Positions 6,863 through 13,980 of a DNA stretch of 34,830 bases are shown piece after piece. Origin of the DNA: an uncultured Dehalococcoidia bacterium (GTDB lineage Bacteria > Chloroflexota > Dehalococcoidia > GIF9 > UBA5629); assembly GCA_903929005.1 (NCBI GenBank), contig CAIYTC010000061.1, positions 1 through 34,830 on the forward strand. Direction: 5' to 3'. Positions within the stretch are counted from its first letter, which is position 1. Every line of letters begins with the position of its first letter. The position numbers and the translations under genes were made by a program. The notes below the pieces were generated by a model, which ran no database searches, had not been told where the DNA came from, and was given only the letters and a program-made list of their open reading frames with translations.

Positions 6863-7650
6863 CTGTTCATCAGCCCGGCTAAATAACCGGCATTGAACCC
6901 TCCATCTATATTTACCACGGCCACGCCGGGAGCGCAGCTATTCAGCATGGTCAGCAGGGGCGCTACGCCTTTGAAGTTGGCCCCGTAGCCCACGCTGGTG
7001 GGAACGGCGATGACGGGACAGGTCACCAATCCGGCCACCACGGTGGGCAGCACTCCATCCATGCCTGCCACGGCAACTATCACCTTCGCTCCCCGTATCT
7101 GCTCAAGGTGGTTGAAGAGGCGGTGGATGCCCGCCACCCCCACATCGAAGATGCGCTCAACCTCGTTGCCCATTAACTCGGCCGTAACCGCGGCCTCCTC
7201 GGCCACCGGGATATCCGCGGTGCCGCCCGTCAAGATCACGATGCCGGGCCGTCCCGGTTTTTTGCCGGTGCGGTCGACGATGATGGCGCGCGCCGCCTCG
7301 TTATAGCGGGCATCGGGCAGCACCGCTTTGACCGCTTTGTAGGCCGCGGCGTCCACCCTGGTTATGAGCACCTTTTGCGAGTGCGCGGCCATGCGCTCGG
7401 CTATCGCTACGAGCTGTTCGAGCGTCTTGCCCTGTCCGAAGATAACCTCCGGGAAGCCGGTGCGCAGGCTGCGGTGATGGTCAAGCTTGGCGTGCATGAG
7501 GTCCTCGTAGGGCAGCACACTCAATTCCGCTACTGCTTCGGGCACAGAAATACGGCCGGCCTGTACTTTTTTCAACAGCCCGCTCAGCCAGCGCTCACTG
7601 ACCTCACGGCCGCCTGTTTTAGCTTGAGTTGCCCTCTTTTCTTTTCCCAT
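6859..7650 (-). CDS. larB: LarB, pyridinium-3,5-biscarboxylic acid mononucleotide synthase
   Basis: This 263-residue protein has a C-terminal half of the PurE (AIR carboxylase) fold: TGGTADIPVAEEAAVTA, DVGVAGIHRL, VAVAGMDGVLPTVVAGL and VPTSVGYGANFKG. LarB carboxylates and hydrolyses nicotinic acid adenine dinucleotide to begin nickel-pincer cofactor synthesis. It is the first gene of the operon, with its own promoter candidate about 47 bases upstream. An N-terminal lysine-rich segment (MGKEKRATQAKTGG) is probably a flexible extension; no better internal start is evident. No larA (lactate racemase) gene lies in the window, so the cofactor user must be elsewhere. Confidence 0.92.
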   Translation of the reverse strand: MGKEKRATQAKTGGREVSERWLSGLLKKVQAGRISVPEAVAELSVLPYEDLMHAKLDHHRSLRTGFPEVIFGQGKTLEQLVAIAERMAAHSQKVLITRVDAAAYKAVKAVLPDARYNEAARAIIVDRTGKKPGRPGIVILTGGTADIPVAEEAAVTAELMGNEVERIFDVGVAGIHRLFNHLEQIRGAKVIVAVAGMDGVLPTVVAGLVTCPVIAVPTSVGYGANFKGVAPLLTMLNSCAPGVAVVNIDGGFNAGYLAGLMNR

Positions 7651-7696
7651 CAGTCAGGTTTCACACTAATTAACCAGGAAATGTTCAATTATGGTA

Positions 7697-7725
7697 AGTA
7701 TAACGCAGCCACACAGGCAGCACAA
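7697..7725 (-). promoter_or_regulatory. promoter of larBEC
   Basis: Read on the minus strand: TTGTGC (7725-7720), a 17-base spacer, and TATACT (7702-7697). The spacing is ideal and the -10 box matches five of six bases; the distance to the larB ATG is about 47 bases. Confidence 0.5.
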
Positions 7726-7768
7726 TCCGCGCGTCGTAGCTAAAGGGTAAACAAGTTATACAAAAATG

Positions 7769-7797
7769 TTGTTTTTTGTAAAGCGTTGTTTTAAAAT
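7769..7797 (+). promoter_or_regulatory. promoter of the aminotransferase gene, followed by a small hairpin
   Basis: TTGTTT (7769-7774), 17-base spacer, TAAAAT (7792-7797). Just downstream a short inverted repeat (CCGTC, 9-base loop, GACGG at about 7801-7819) lies in the leader before the SD at 7844-7853. It is divergent from the larB promoter, so the two operons share this control region. Confidence 0.45.
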
Positions 7798-7859
7798 ACG
7801 CCGTCCGCCAATTAGACGGTTAATCAATGAGGCCGTCCGGACCAAAAAGGAGGCAGGAA

Positions 7860-9203
7860 ATGAGCATACCCAAGCTGAGTGAAGACAAGTACAGGGAAGT
7901 TGTTGCCGCCTACGAAAAGAAAACCCCCAGGTCCAAAAAACTCATCGAAGAATCCCGTAAATACATAGTGCCGATGGGCGCGCCCGCCTACATGATCTGG
8001 CACAGGCCTTACCCGCTATTCATCGATAATGCCAAAGGTTCGCGGCTTTACGACGTGGACGGCAACGAGTACATCGATATGTTCATCGACCAGGGCGTCT
8101 CGTATATCGGCCACAAGGCGCCGGCCATCCGCAAGGCCATCGATAAGGCACTGGATAAATACGGCTTCCACCTGGAGATGTGCCAGGAACTGGCCACTAA
8201 ATGGGCGCAAAAGGTCATACAGCATTACCCTTCCATCCAGAAGATCAAGATAGTCAACTCGGGCAGCGAGGCCACCGAACTGGTCTGTCAGATAGCCCGC
8301 GCCTTCACGGGCAAAACCAAGATCATCAAGTTCGCCGGTCACCATCACGGCTGGAACGGCGTCCTGTCCTATGACTCCCTGGCGGCCGGTTCCGGCACTC
8401 TTTTCACACTGGGCGTCCCCATTAATCACTGGGACAACCTGATCAACCTGCCGATCAACGATATCGGCATAGTGGAGAAGGCGCTGATAGATAACAGGGA
8501 CCAGGTGGCGGCCGTGGTGCTGGAACCGCTGGGCGCTTCGACGGGCGGCAAACCGCTGGCCGAGGGCTTTCAGAAACAACTGCGGGAACTTACCACGAAA
8601 TACAACGTCCTGCTGGTCTTCGACGAGGTGGCCACCGGCTTCAGGGTGGCCATTGGCGGCGCGCAGCAGGTGCTGGGTATAACCCCCGACCTGACCTGCC
8701 TGGGCAAGCCCGCCGGCGGCGGCATTCCCGTTGGCGCGGTCGGCGGACGCGAAGACGTGATGTCGGTGGTCGGCGCCCTCGACCCCAGGGCCGAGCATTT
8801 CGGCCCTCTCTTCCCCATGGGCTCATTCTGCGCGCACCCGCTGGCCATGGCGGCCGGCATCGCTTTCATCGAGGAACTGGAGAATGGCAATTACGTCCCC
8901 AATTCAATCGCCCGCGCGGCCGACCTGTCCAAAGGCATCAACGAGATCGCCGGCAGGCTCAAGATGAATATCGAGGCGCACGCCCTCTACAGCATCGTGC
9001 ACTTCGGGTTGAGCGGAAAATTTGATATGAGCCAGGCGATGGAGGTCTTCGAGTTCGACCTGATGATCAGGCTGGGATTGCTGCTGGGCGACCCTGGCGT
9101 GGTGCTGCTGCCCGGCCACGTGTATATGTCCGGCGTCATGACGCAGAAGGACATACAGAAAAGCCTGGCAGCTTTTGAAAAAGCTTTCTCCATATATAAA
9201 TAA
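7860..9203 (+). CDS. class III PLP-dependent aminotransferase (glutamate-1-semialdehyde aminomutase-like)
   Basis: This 447-residue fold-type I PLP enzyme has SGSEATELV (phosphate binding), FAGHHHGW, the aspartate motif VFDEVATGFR and the Schiff-base lysine K283 in CLGKPAGGGIPVGA. It resembles HemL but is clearly divergent from the true HemL at 27944: it has an N-terminal extension and GHHHGWNG in place of GCYHGHSD. A catabolic transaminase or aminomutase is more likely than a second heme enzyme. I start it at ATG 7860, 6 bases after the SD AAAGGAGG; an upstream ATG at 7827 has no SD. It heads a group of four same-strand genes ending in an amino acid permease, which suggests that its substrate is the imported amino acid. 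Confidence 0.85.
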   Translation: MSIPKLSEDKYREVVAAYEKKTPRSKKLIEESRKYIVPMGAPAYMIWHRPYPLFIDNAKGSRLYDVDGNEYIDMFIDQGVSYIGHKAPAIRKAIDKALDKYGFHLEMCQELATKWAQKVIQHYPSIQKIKIVNSGSEATELVCQIARAFTGKTKIIKFAGHHHGWNGVLSYDSLAAGSGTLFTLGVPINHWDNLINLPINDIGIVEKALIDNRDQVAAVVLEPLGASTGGKPLAEGFQKQLRELTTKYNVLLVFDEVATGFRVAIGGAQQVLGITPDLTCLGKPAGGGIPVGAVGGREDVMSVVGALDPRAEHFGPLFPMGSFCAHPLAMAAGIAFIEELENGNYVPNSIARAADLSKGINEIAGRLKMNIEAHALYSIVHFGLSGKFDMSQAMEVFEFDLMIRLGLLLGDPGVVLLPGHVYMSGVMTQKDIQKSLAAFEKAFSIYK

Positions 9204-9221
9204 CTGAAAACGCGGGGCTGA

Positions 9222-9249
9222 TTGACAGCTAAACCATAAAATGTATAAT
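9222..9249 (+). promoter_or_regulatory. consensus sigma70 promoter before the reductase gene
   Basis: TTGACA (9222-9227), 16-base spacer, TATAAT (9244-9249): both boxes are perfect consensus. It sits in the 122-base gap after the aminotransferase gene, so the last three genes of the group can be transcribed on their own. Confidence 0.75.
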
Positions 9250-9325
9250 ACATTAAAATCTGTCAGGCCGTCGGGTTGGATTGCCAGAATAGCATTATCC
9301 AAGCGCAAGGAGGATGATATCGCAT

Positions 9326-10360
9326 ATGCCCTATAAAAATATCCTTGTTGTGGGTGGCGGCGCCATCGGGGGCATTACTGCAGCCCTGCTTACCCGGAAG
9401 GGCGAGAACGTGCTGGTCGTGGACGCGGATAAAGAGCACGTAAAGCGTATGAATCAAGGCCTGGAGATAACCGGCTTCCATGAACTGACCATCCCGCTTA
9501 AGGCAGTTACCCCGGAGGAACTGCTGGCCGGCAGCTACCAGGGTTGGGCTGACATCGTCCTCCTGGCTGTGAAGGGATTATTCACCGAGAAAGCACTGAC
9601 TTCAGCGCTTCCCACCATTAAAAGCTCGGCACCGGTGGTGTCCCTGCAAAACGGCATCAATGAAGAAACCATCTCAAAAATAGTCGGAGCGGATCGTACC
9701 TTAAGCTGCAGTATAACCTGGGGCAGCACCAACCAGGGCCCCGGTCAACTGATGCAGACCACTGACGGCGGCTTCATCATCGGGCAGTGGCCTACCGGTA
9801 AAAACAGGCTGGTGGATGATACAGCCGTTCTGCTGAATAAGGCCTTAACTACCGAGGTTTCTGATAATATCATCGGCGACCGCTGGACCAAGTTGCTCAT
9901 CACGGTGTCACTGACCGGGGTGGGTACCTGCGCCGGCCTGACCTACGGCGAAACTATTGCCAGCGCGCAGGCCTGCAAAGTTGCGCTCTTGGTCATAACT
10001 GAGACATACGGTGTCGGAGAGGCGGCCGGGGTAAAATTCGCCGACCTGATGGGCGTTTCACCGTCGATCGTGCTGGTGCATAAAAAAGAGGAATACGAAA
10101 AGGCTGCCAAATTAATGGAATTCGCCTTTGCCAACCATGGCGCAACCAAGCCCTCCATGTGGCAGGACATTGAGAAGGGACGCAAAACCGAGGTGGACTT
10201 CGTTAATGGCTACGTGGTCAGGAAAGGAAAAGAATTAGGCAAAGCAACACCGGCCAACGAGCTGGTTACAAAAATCGTGCATCAGATTGAAGCAGGCGAA
10301 AAGCAACCCGGCCCGGACAATCTTAAGGAATTCGCTAAATTAGTTGCCCATTTGAATTAA
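9326..10360 (+). CDS. ketopantoate reductase (ApbA/PanE)-family NAD(P)-dependent dehydrogenase
   Basis: This 344-residue protein has an N-terminal Rossmann motif (ILVVGGGAIGGITAALL) and the ApbA/PanE C-terminal domain. The catalytic-type lysine K189 is in DRWTKLLITVSLTG, and a family Glu is in RKTEVDFVNG. True PanE proteins usually have Asn residues after the lysine (KLLVN-type); here they are Thr and others, so the substrate is probably not ketopantoate. The ATG at 9326 is chosen because the SD AAGGAGG (9307-9313) touches the other candidate ATG at 9314. By context it may oxidise or reduce a hydroxy/keto acid between the transaminase and the BKACE steps; that is inference. Confidence 0.8.
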   Translation: MPYKNILVVGGGAIGGITAALLTRKGENVLVVDADKEHVKRMNQGLEITGFHELTIPLKAVTPEELLAGSYQGWADIVLLAVKGLFTEKALTSALPTIKSSAPVVSLQNGINEETISKIVGADRTLSCSITWGSTNQGPGQLMQTTDGGFIIGQWPTGKNRLVDDTAVLLNKALTTEVSDNIIGDRWTKLLITVSLTGVGTCAGLTYGETIASAQACKVALLVITETYGVGEAAGVKFADLMGVSPSIVLVHKKEEYEKAAKLMEFAFANHGATKPSMWQDIEKGRKTEVDFVNGYVVRKGKELGKATPANELVTKIVHQIEAGEKQPGPDNLKEFAKLVAHLN

Positions 10361-10394
10361 TAATACAAAATAATTTAAGGAGGACATCTTATCC

Positions 10395-11318
10395 ATGGCC
10401 AAGAAACTAATTATCCAGGTAGCACCATTCGGCTCTAACACCCTGCATGAAAAAACTCCCAATCTTCCTAACCTGGGCAAAAGGACACCTTACCTGCCCA
10501 TAACACCCAAAGAGGTGGCGGAGGAGGCGCTTCGTTCTTATAACGCGGGCGCCACCGTGTGTCACATCCACGCCAGGGACCCCATACACATGCTGGCTAC
10601 GCCTGATATCAAGGTCTGGGGCGAAGTAGTGGCGCGCATACGCGAGAAATGCCCCATTGTGATTGAGGCCGGCGGCGGCATCGGCGCCTGGGTTGATACG
10701 ACTACCTGGCAGATTATCGCGGCTTCCGAGGAGCAGAAGCTGGCGCTGCTGGACATCAAGCCCGAACCGGACATGCTCACGCTCAATATGGGCACGTTTG
10801 ACATGTCTATCGGCAAGTACGGTTTTTCCACTTTCAGCAATACCCCGCCCTTCCAGAGGAAAATCATCAAGGGCATCCTGGACAGGGGTTGGGGCATGGA
10901 ACTGGAGATCTGGGACATCAGCCACCTGTACAATACCATGGCGCTCTGCGAAGAAGGGGTGTTCGATAAAAATATGCCCTTCCACATCGATTACCCGCTG
11001 GGCGTAGCCGGCGGCCAGCCCGCTACGGCCAAACAGCTTATGTATATCTCCGAAGAGGGCAAGAAGATGTTCCCCAATTCCAAGTGGCAGGCCCTGGGCA
11101 TCGGCAAGGACGAGTTCCCCATGATCACAATGGCCATGCTGCTGGGCGCCGACAGCGTCCGTGTAGGCCTCGAGGACAACATCTATATTTCCCACGGCGA
11201 ACTGGCCAAATCCAACGCCGAACTGGTTGAAAAAGCGGTCAGGATAGCACGGGAACTGGATTTCGAAATCGCCACCGTGGAAGAAGCCAGGGAACTGCTG
11301 CACCTGAAAAAGAAATAA
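10395..11318 (+). CDS. beta-keto acid cleavage enzyme (BKACE, DUF849 family)
   Basis: This 307-residue TIM-barrel protein has the metal-binding motif VCHIHARDP (H57, H59), EAGGGIGAW and the C-terminal VRVGLEDNIYI. The founding member, 3-keto-5-aminohexanoate cleavage enzyme (Kce), cleaves a beta-keto acid with acetyl-CoA to acetoacetate and a new acyl-CoA in lysine fermentation; the family covers many substrates. Nothing else of the lysine pathway (aminomutases KamA/KamDE, Kdd) is visible, so I do not call it kce. An SD AAGGAGGA lies about 10 bases before the ATG, 34 bases after the reductase gene. Zinc dependence is expected from the family. Confidence 0.88.
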   Translation: MAKKLIIQVAPFGSNTLHEKTPNLPNLGKRTPYLPITPKEVAEEALRSYNAGATVCHIHARDPIHMLATPDIKVWGEVVARIREKCPIVIEAGGGIGAWVDTTTWQIIAASEEQKLALLDIKPEPDMLTLNMGTFDMSIGKYGFSTFSNTPPFQRKIIKGILDRGWGMELEIWDISHLYNTMALCEEGVFDKNMPFHIDYPLGVAGGQPATAKQLMYISEEGKKMFPNSKWQALGIGKDEFPMITMAMLLGADSVRVGLEDNIYISHGELAKSNAELVEKAVRIARELDFEIATVEEARELLHLKKK

Positions 11319-11373
11319 TTTACCCGCAGTAAACCAAGCAGCAAAATATAGAAATAAGGAGGGCCGGCTCAAC

Positions 11374-12783
11374 ATGGAACAAAAACAAGGAAGCCTGAAA
11401 AAGGAAATCACTATCTTCCACGGCGTGTTGCTTATCATCGGCGCAGTTATCGGTGCGTCAGCCTTCATCCTGATCGGGCCGCTGGCAGGACAGACGGGAC
11501 CCGGGCTCTGGATGGCCTATGCGCTGGGTGCTATTCCCGCCCTTTTTGTAGCGGTGGTCTTTTCCCAGTTGGGCGCGGCCTTCCCCATTACCGGCGCGTC
11601 GTACATAGCCATCAGTCGCCTGCTTAATCCCTCGGTAGCCATGATGGCAGTGTGGTCGGCCATACTGGGTATCTTCGCCTTTGCCATGCCGCTCATGGCA
11701 TTCGGCTTTGCCCTTTACGTTGACAAGCTCTTTCCGCTGGGAGGAGACGCTATGCTGCTGCTGGTAGCGGCGCTGACCATCATCTTCTTCACAATTCTCA
11801 ACCTTTTTGAGATAAGGTGGATGCTCTGGGCACAGAGCATTATGGCCGCATTGATGATAGTCGCCCTGCTGATCTTCGGCATCGGCGGCTCGCTCAACGC
11901 CAACCCGGCCAACCAGACACCGCTCTTCCCGTTCGGCTTCACCGCCGTGTTAGCCGCCATCATCCCGGCCTATGTTATGTACACCGGTCTGAACGGCGCC
12001 ACGGAACTGGGCGGCGAGACCAAGAACCCGCGCCGCAGCATACCCATCATACTCGGCGTCTCACTGATACTATTGGTGGTTATCTACGTTTCCATTACCT
12101 ATGCCCTGACCGGGCTGCTGTCCTACCAGGAACTGGGCAAGATCAAAGGCGCCACGGCAGTGGTCACGGCAGCCGGCAAATTCATGCCGGCCGTGGTCGC
12201 CCTGTGGATGATGAGCATAGGCGCCCTGTTTGCAGCAGCTACCACCATCAGCGGCAGCCTGGCCTTCCTCTCCAGGGACATCCTTGCACTGGGCAAGGAC
12301 CAGATACTGCCGGCCGCGCTGGGCAAGATTAACGCCAGGACCCATACCCCCATCGCGGCTGTGATAACGCTGGGCGTTATCTCGGTGCTCGGCCTGGTGA
12401 TGGCAGTTGTGTTCGGTGAGAACTTCATCTCTTATTGCGCCACAGCGGTCTCCTACGCTTTCATGCTGCTATCCATGTTCGGCTGCATCGCCATGTACGT
12501 GCTGCCGCGCAAGATGCCCGAAAGGTTTGAGCAATCGCCTTTCAAGCTCAAGGGCTTCTGGCATCCGTTTTTCACGCTGGGCGGCGCGATTCTATTCGCC
12601 GTATTGATACTATGGGGATTCATCTCGGGTTATATTACTGACCCGTCTTCCGGATGGCAGCCGGCGCTGGCCCTGGTCGTGCTGGTTATCACCGGCTTCC
12701 TCTATTACTACCTGCGCAGGTGGCAGTTGCACAGGCGCGGCATCTCCATCGAGGACAAGCTGAATAAGGTGCAGGAATACTAA
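11374..12783 (+). CDS. APC-superfamily amino acid permease
   Basis: This 469-residue protein has about 12 hydrophobic helices and a LeuT-fold start (FHGVLLIIGAVIGASAFILI, with a helix-breaking Gly in TM1). A GGETKNPRRSIP loop is typical of the amino acid-polyamine-organocation family, and the basic C-terminus is cytoplasmic. It would import an amino acid or amine, probably the substrate of the aminotransferase and BKACE genes just upstream. An SD AAGGAGG precedes the ATG. A strong terminator follows 134 bases after the stop, marking the end of this transcription unit. The exact substrate cannot be read from the sequence. Confidence 0.88.
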   Translation: MEQKQGSLKKEITIFHGVLLIIGAVIGASAFILIGPLAGQTGPGLWMAYALGAIPALFVAVVFSQLGAAFPITGASYIAISRLLNPSVAMMAVWSAILGIFAFAMPLMAFGFALYVDKLFPLGGDAMLLLVAALTIIFFTILNLFEIRWMLWAQSIMAALMIVALLIFGIGGSLNANPANQTPLFPFGFTAVLAAIIPAYVMYTGLNGATELGGETKNPRRSIPIILGVSLILLVVIYVSITYALTGLLSYQELGKIKGATAVVTAAGKFMPAVVALWMMSIGALFAAATTISGSLAFLSRDILALGKDQILPAALGKINARTHTPIAAVITLGVISVLGLVMAVVFGENFISYCATAVSYAFMLLSMFGCIAMYVLPRKMPERFEQSPFKLKGFWHPFFTLGGAILFAVLILWGFISGYITDPSSGWQPALALVVLVITGFLYYYLRRWQLHRRGISIEDKLNKVQEY

Positions 12784-12913
12784 ACCACATCCGTCAGGCT
12801 TTAGCGGTAACAGGGTAAATTAGAACTGTTTAGCAAAAGAATCCCGGACCGCTTCATAGCTAGGTACTTGACACCGGCAGGGACTGACAGACGGCGTCAT
12901 ACGAGGTCAAATA
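12784..12913. other. gene-free stretch after the permease
   Basis: I see no ORF of note. A TTGACA at 12868-12873 has no -10 box at the right distance. The stretch leads into the terminator. Confidence 0.5.
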
Positions 12914-12950
12914 ATAGAGCGGGGCCTTCCGGCCCCGCTCTTTATATTTT
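12914..12950 (+). terminator. Rho-independent terminator
   Basis: A perfect 10-bp stem (GAGCGGGGCC, 12917-12926, with GGCCCCGCTC, 12931-12940) and a TTCC loop are followed by TTTATATTTT. It closes the aminotransferase-to-permease group. The stem can be extended by one A-T pair. Confidence 0.93.
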
Positions 12951-13013
12951 CCCAAACAATGCGGTCAGTGACGAAGCTTCCGTCCCCTCGAAGTGAGCCT
13001 ATCTGTCGCAAAA

Positions 13014-13059
13014 TAATAGACTATTAGGTCTTGCCTGTAGCGCCTTTATTTCACATAAT
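13014..13059 (+). promoter_or_regulatory. palindrome and promoter before the response regulators
   Basis: A perfect palindrome, TAATAG-A-CTATTA (13014-13026), sits a few bases before TTGCCT (13031-13036), a 17-base spacer and CATAAT (13054-13059). The palindrome is placed like an activator or repressor site upstream of the -35 box. The ATG of the first cheY-like gene is 73 bases beyond the -10. Confidence 0.4.
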
Positions 13060-13131
13060 GACTTGTTGCATGGGAAAATGAATCGTTCAGTGCAGTGAAA
13101 AACCATAAGCGCCAAACGGAAGGAGAGTGAC

Positions 13132-13527
13132 ATGCGGAGCCTTATTGTTGAGGATGAATTTACCAGCAGGATGCAGATCAAATACTTCCTGGAGGAATAC
13201 GGCCACTGTGATATCGCTGTGAACGGCCTTGAAGCAGTTGAAGCCTATAAGATGGCTAATGACGCAAAAAAACCTTACGACCTGATCTGCCTTGATATCA
13301 ACCTTCCCGAAAAAAACGGCCACCAGGTATTGGAAGAGATCCGCAAGATGGAGGAGGAAACGGGAAAATCCCCTGCTAATCCCGTAAAAATTTTCATGAC
13401 TACGGCCATGGATAGTATGCGAAATGTGATCGACGCTTATTATGGCTTATGTGATGAATATTTGACCAAGCCTATTGAGAAAGAAAAACTGGTCGCTAAA
13501 CTCAGGGAGCATAAACTCATAAGATAG
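13132..13527 (+). CDS. CheY-like single-domain response regulator, copy 1
   Basis: A 131-residue receiver domain with no output domain. Acidic pocket residues are in VEDEF (E7-E9), the phospho-acceptor is D55 (LICLDINLP), the switch Thr is in FMTTAMD (T90/T91), and K113 is in TKPIEKEKL. A strong SD (AAGGAGAG) precedes the ATG. It is about 70 percent identical to the next gene, a tandem duplicate, and lies upstream of a hybrid kinase that has both a receiver and an HPt domain. The likely role is phosphate acceptor or sink for that kinase. An output target is not visible. Confidence 0.88.
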   Translation: MRSLIVEDEFTSRMQIKYFLEEYGHCDIAVNGLEAVEAYKMANDAKKPYDLICLDINLPEKNGHQVLEEIRKMEEETGKSPANPVKIFMTTAMDSMRNVIDAYYGLCDEYLTKPIEKEKLVAKLREHKLIR

Positions 13528-13540
13528 GAATGAGAACAAC

Positions 13541-13936
13541 ATGAGGAGCCTTATTGTCGAGGATGAATTTACCAGCATGATGCAGATCAAGTACTTCCTG
13601 GAGGAATACGGCCGCTGTGATATCGCTATGAACGGCGCCGAAGCGATCGAAGCCTACAGTACGGCTATGGTTGCAAAACAACCCTACGACCTCATCTGCC
13701 TTGATATCAGGCTTCCCAAAAAAGATGGCCATCAAGTATTGAAGGAGATTCGCAGGATCGAGGGGGAAAATGGCCGGTCTTCTGCCGGGGCCGCAAAGAT
13801 TTTCATGACAACGGTATTGACGGACATGAGGATTGCTTCTTCCTACGGAGTAAATGTGTGCGACGAGTATTTGGCCAAGCCAATTGAGAAGGAGAAGCTG
13901 GTCGAGAAACTCAGGTTGCATAAACTCATAAGATAG
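13541..13936 (+). CDS. CheY-like single-domain response regulator, copy 2
   Basis: A 131-residue paralogue of the preceding gene, with 13 bases between them. The phospho-acceptor D55 is in LICLDIRLP, and the Thr (FMTTVL) and K113 (AKPIEKEKL) are kept. By eye the copies differ mostly in residues 68-106, the region around helix 4 that in CheY proteins contacts partners; the N-terminal 35 residues and the last 20 are nearly the same. This suggests a shared kinase but different targets. The hybrid kinase gene starts 44 bases downstream. Confidence 0.88.
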   Translation: MRSLIVEDEFTSMMQIKYFLEEYGRCDIAMNGAEAIEAYSTAMVAKQPYDLICLDIRLPKKDGHQVLKEIRRIEGENGRSSAGAAKIFMTTVLTDMRIASSYGVNVCDEYLAKPIEKEKLVEKLRLHKLIR

Positions 13937-13980
13937 GCGGCAGGCTTAGGCAACAGGCTCATATTGAAACCCTCTGATAG

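Noticed and set aside
8016-8798. 260-codon open frame antisense to the aminotransferase
   Set aside because: Composition (His- and Gln-rich) is that of a shadow frame; the plus-strand enzyme motifs are clear.
7860-9203. Calling the aminotransferase a second hemL
   Set aside because: It differs in key segments from the operon HemL and sits with catabolic genes; a heme role is not supported.
10395-11318. Naming the BKACE gene kce
   Set aside because: No other lysine-fermentation gene is in view and the family has many substrates.
10407-11468. 353-codon open frame on the minus strand opposite the BKACE gene
   Set aside because: It lies antisense to a well-supported gene with motifs and an SD, has no recognisable protein features, and is explained by codon bias of the plus strand.
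12868-12873. TTGACA possible promoter after the permease
   Set aside because: No -10 box at 15 to 19 bases; the segment leads directly into a terminator.
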